From positions 1 to 36,203 of the forward strand of contig JAJZZW010000002.1 in the NCBI GenBank assembly GCA_021797385.1: DNA of 36,203 nucleotides, read 5' to 3'. Shown piece by piece: positions 33,687 to 36,203 of the stretch. Under the pieces are notes generated by a model. The model had not been told where the DNA came from. It made no database searches and saw nothing but the letters and a program-made list of their open reading frames with translations. The position numbers and the translations under genes are program-made. Within the stretch, counting starts at the first letter, position 1. Each line of letters begins with the position of its first letter. The stretch comes from Thermoplasmata archaeon (GTDB lineage: Archaea > Thermoplasmatota > Thermoplasmata > Thermoplasmatales > Thermoplasmataceae).

Positions 33687-34936
33687 GATTTTTCACCAAA
33701 AATTGATAAATCAAGCATGCCATGTCCGCTTACATTTACAACTATTGTCTTCCTCTCACTTTTATGGGATTTCGCGTAATTTATGGCAGTTGCTATTGCA
33801 TGTCCAGATTCTGGAGCGGCTATAATTCCCTGAGTATTGGCGAATATCCTCAGCGCTTCCTTCACCTGGCTTTCTGTAACCTCATCGCTTTTAATTCTGC
33901 CTTTATTTATCAGGAGTGAAAGTGATGGTGACGCGCCATGGTATCGTAAACCACCCGCGTATATTGTAGGAGGGACAAAATCGGCCCCCAGTGAATACAT
34001 ACGCATCTGTGGTAATACACCTGCAGAATCTACCAGATCATATTTGTAATCTCCCTTTGAGAATTTAGGGACTTCATCAGCTGTTGTGGCTATGATTTCT
34101 GTGTCATCACCATCAGGGATAAATGGAAAAGTAAAGCCACCGAAATTGCTTCCACCTCCAACGCAGCCAATTAGAACATCTGCATGCTCACCAATTAATT
34201 CCAGCTGCTTCTTTGTTTCCTGCCCTATAACGCTCTGATGTGTGAGCGCAACGTTCATAACACTGGCTACCATATATCTGTAATCATGGTCAAGCGCATA
34301 TTCAACGGCCTCGCTTATACCGATTCCCAGTGTGCCCGGGGTGTCTGGGTGTTCCTTTAAAATCTTCCTTCCATATTCGGTCAGTGTGGACGGACTTGCG
34401 ACAACATTCCCATTGTAGAGATTCATCACTGTTTTTCGTAATGGTTTCTGTTCAAAGCTTATCCTCACCATAAATATCTGTGCAGGTAATCGGTAGAGGG
34501 ATGCAGCCAGAGCAGTAGCAGAACCCCATTGCCCGGCACCTGTTTCAGTAGTTACACCCTTCACCCCCTCCTTCATGGCATAATATGCCTGCGGAATAGC
34601 TGTATTTATTTTATGAGACCCGGTGGCTGTTGCGCCTTCGTACTTATAAAATATTTTTCCACGGTAATCCAGATATCTTTCAAGGTTCCTTGCCCTTATC
34701 AGAGGTGTTGGCCGCCCTATCTGTTCATATTGTTCCATGACCTCATCAGGTATTTTTTCATATCTTCTGAATGTAAATTCCTGTTTCAACACTTCTCTTG
34801 GAAGGATTTTATTTAGAAGGTTTATAGCTGAAATATCTTGCTTTGAATCTCTCGGTGGGGCCAGGGGCTCAGGCAGATCAGGAACTACATTATACCAATT
34901 TTCTGGCATTATCTCTCTATTGATTGTTGTTATCAT
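33683..34936 (-). CDS. trpB: Tryptophan synthase beta subunit, TrpB2 type
   Basis: The 417-aa PLP enzyme condenses indole with serine. The Schiff-base lysine is in [10 protein letters not shown], the loop is [11 protein letters not shown], and phosphate binding is [11 protein letters not shown]. The N-terminal extension ([19 protein letters not shown]), [17 protein letters not shown] and overall length are those of the TrpB2 class, not the shorter TrpB1 that normally partners TrpA. It is the only beta subunit in the window and is directly coupled to trpA, as reported for some thermoacidophilic archaea (Sulfolobus TrpB2a). It is the first gene of the operon, leaderless by TATA spacing. Confidence 0.95.
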   Translation of the reverse strand: MITTINREIMPENWYNVVPDLPEPLAPPRDSKQDISAINLLNKILPREVLKQEFTFRRYEKIPDEVMEQYEQIGRPTPLIRARNLERYLDYRGKIFYKYEGATATGSHKINTAIPQAYYAMKEGVKGVTTETGAGQWGSATALAASLYRLPAQIFMVRISFEQKPLRKTVMNLYNGNVVASPSTLTEYGRKILKEHPDTPGTLGIGISEAVEYALDHDYRYMVASVMNVALTHQSVIGQETKKQLELIGEHADVLIGCVGGGSNFGGFTFPFIPDGDDTEIIATTADEVPKFSKGDYKYDLVDSAGVLPQMRMYSLGADFVPPTIYAGGLRYHGASPSLSLLINKGRIKSDEVTESQVKEALRIFANTQGIIAAPESGHAIATAINYAKSHKSERKTIVVNVSGHGMLDLSIFGEKS

Positions 34937-34965
34937 AATATGTGTATTGATACATATTATTTAAG
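34935..34965 (-). promoter_or_regulatory. trp operon promoter with overlapping perfect inverted repeat
   Basis: The TATA-like box (minus strand CTTAAATAATA, 34955-34965) is about 25 nt from the ATG at 34936. ATAATATGT (34935-34943) and ACATATTAT (34952-34960) are exact reverse complements around an eight-base spacer. They cover the start codon at one end and the TATA box at the other. A protein bound here would block TBP/TFB or RNA polymerase. This is a strong operator candidate, but its regulator is not identified. Confidence 0.55.
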
Positions 34966-35066
34966 CATTATTGCATATTATTATTGTATAGAGATAAATA
35001 TTATCAGCTAAAAACAGATTCAATTAAAAAGTCTTAAAGCCATAAACTTTGCTGGAATTAGGTGGG

Positions 35067-35091
35067 TATTATACCGGAATTCAGTATAATA
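35067..35091. repeat. 8-bp inverted repeat between trpB and the cyclodeaminase-family gene
   Basis: TATTATAC (35067-35074) and GTATAATA (35084-35091) pair exactly around nine bases. It lies in the 254-bp divergent region, about 100 nt from either start. It may be a regulatory site or a 3' hairpin-like element. A TATA-like box ATTTATATG at 35164-35172 serves the gene at 35191. Confidence 0.4.
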
Positions 35092-35190
35092 AAAACAATT
35101 TCTATATCAAATTAAAATATCTGAATTTTAATTATATTTTATATCTTTAGTAGACTGTTTGGTATTTATATGTGGTATAAATAATCCATT

Positions 35191-36114
35191 ATGATAATAT
35201 TAGATGATAATCAAATAAAGGATAAAATAACTATTCAAGAGGCAATAACAGTCATGAGAAATGCATTCTATGATAGATACGAACAAAATTTGTCTTCTCC
35301 GCCAAGATATAATATCGGCAATGATGGAAAAATTGTAATAACATTAGGAGAAAATAAGAAATTAAACATATCAGGCTTCAGATGTTATAACCTATACGGT
35401 GAAAAAGACGATCAATTTATAACGGTAATTAATACAAAGAGTGGAGAAATAAAAGGAATAATCATAGGGAATTATATCGGTACACTCAGAACAGGCGCAA
35501 TAGGTGCATTATCTATTGATTTGCTTGCAAAGAAAAACAGTAAAATCCTTTCTGTTATCGGCTTGGGCAATCAGGCCATGATTCAAACACTCTGTGCATT
35601 AAATGTTAGAAATATTAATGAAATAAGAGTATTTTCTCCTACTCAAAATCATAGAGAAAAATTTATAAATACATTGCAAAACAGGACTCATATAAATATA
35701 ATAAATTGCACCAATTCAAATGAGGCGATTATTGACAGCGATATAATTATAACGGCTACAACAAGCAAGATGCCGGTAATAAATTCTGATTATATTAGCA
35801 ATGGCACCCACATTGTCTGGGTTGGAAATAAACATAAAAGCTCTAGCGAAGTAGGAGACGACGTAATATTAAGAAGTAATAAGATTTTTACCGATTCTAT
35901 GGAGCAGTTAAATTCTTATAAAAATTCACATAAACTGGAAAATATTATCTCAAATAGAGGACCATATGAACTATCTGATCTTATTTCCGGAAAAATCAAT
36001 GGAAGAGTAAATGATAATGATATCACTGTTTTTGCATCAGTTGGGCTATCAGGAACGGAAGTTATGCTCGCCGATTATATTATGAATAATTTCAATAACC
36101 ATTTATATAATTAA
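35191..36114 (+). CDS. Ornithine cyclodeaminase / mu-crystallin family NAD(P)-dependent enzyme
   Basis: The 307-aa protein has the OCD/mu-crystallin fold. An N-terminal substrate domain precedes IGTLRTGAIGALSIDLLAKK (98-117), and the Rossmann motif VIGLGNQA is at 122-129. DIIITATTSKMPVI and the final FASVGLSGTEVMLADYI are also family traits. Members include ornithine cyclodeaminase, archaeal alanine dehydrogenase and ketimine reductases, so the substrate remains open. The ATG is about 24 nt from a TATA-like box, suggesting a leaderless message. It is more AT-rich than the trp genes and is followed by a probable insertion-sequence gene. Confidence 0.85.
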   Translation: MIILDDNQIKDKITIQEAITVMRNAFYDRYEQNLSSPPRYNIGNDGKIVITLGENKKLNISGFRCYNLYGEKDDQFITVINTKSGEIKGIIIGNYIGTLRTGAIGALSIDLLAKKNSKILSVIGLGNQAMIQTLCALNVRNINEIRVFSPTQNHREKFINTLQNRTHINIINCTNSNEAIIDSDIIITATTSKMPVINSDYISNGTHIVWVGNKHKSSSEVGDDVILRSNKIFTDSMEQLNSYKNSHKLENIISNRGPYELSDLISGKINGRVNDNDITVFASVGLSGTEVMLADYIMNNFNNHLYN

Positions 36115-36132
36115 TATATTATAATAATAACT

Positions 36133-36203
36133 ATGAAGGCTAATGATGTATTAAACCTGCTACGCATTTCCAGAAAAACACTTCATGTATATGCTTCAAC
36201 AGG
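36133..36203 (+). CDS. N-terminal HTH of a probable IS607-type recombinase, cut by window edge
   Basis: Only 23 codons are present: MKANDVLNLLRISRK then TLHVYAST. This is a MerR-like helix-turn-helix (VLNLLRISRKTLHVY) of the kind that begins IS607 TnpA serine recombinases. The remainder, including any catalytic serine domain, is beyond the edge, so an ordinary HTH regulator is also possible. It starts 18 bases after the stop of the preceding gene. Confidence 0.45.
   Translation, partial: MKANDVLNLLRISRKTLHVYAST

Overview
The window looks like a chromosomal segment of an acidophilic Thermoplasmatales-type archaeon (Ferroplasma/Acidiplasma-like). The reasons are: low GC; archaeal-only proteins (Tsr3/DUF367, DTD2-type D-aminoacyl-tRNA deacylase, DUF131, COG1340 coiled-coil protein, RtcB); heavily N-glycosylatable surface proteins; and a two-mode expression signature. 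First genes of transcription units usually have a TATA-like box about 24-27 nt upstream of the start codon (leaderless mRNAs). Internal operon genes usually have GGTGA/GGAGGTG Shine-Dalgarno sites. The genus is an inference.

Layout. 1-1357: 3'-truncated MFS transporter. 1637-2131: Tsr3, tail-to-tail with a three-gene operon (threonine-synthase-like PLP enzyme, DUF1611 P-loop protein, QueC-like PP-loop ATPase; 2122-5531) whose pathway I cannot name. 5671-6444: DTD2, divergent from a membrane-anchored surface protein (6529-7869). 8068-9583: a very AT-rich island with a secreted protein carrying a glycine-rich hydrophobic C-terminus plus a two-TM partner. 9584-10885: serine hydroxymethyltransferase. 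10908-13908: mqnE-mqnA-mqnC, futalosine-route menaquinone genes. 14004-17399: cobD-cbiP-cbiB, late cobalamin assembly. 17591-18918: coiled-coil protein and DUF131 membrane protein. 18905-19981: sugar-nucleotide pyrophosphorylase. 20061-25394: an Opp/Dpp-like uptake locus with a PKD-like/SBP_bac_5 binding protein, two permeases and an ATPase-like subunit that has lost its catalytic motifs. 25456-26312: winged-helix regulator and GNAT acetyltransferase. 26448-26684: orphan small protein. 26794-28221: RtcB. 28231-34936: the complete tryptophan operon, trpB(2)-A-D-F-E-G-C, ending in a DAHP synthase. 35191-36114: ornithine cyclodeaminase/mu-crystallin-family enzyme, then the first codons of a probable IS607-type recombinase at the right edge.

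How the parts fit. DAHP synthase makes the first shikimate-pathway intermediate and the trp genes use chorismate; MqnA also consumes chorismate, so two blocks draw on the same branch point. CobD makes aminopropanol phosphate, which CbiB attaches to the cobyric acid made by CbiP. A 9-bp-arm inverted repeat lies across the trp start codon and TATA region and is a good operator candidate. The least explained loci are the PLP/DUF1611/PP-loop operon, the secreted protein with its small membrane partner, and the catalytically degenerate ABC importer. No tRNA, rRNA or CRISPR array was seen.
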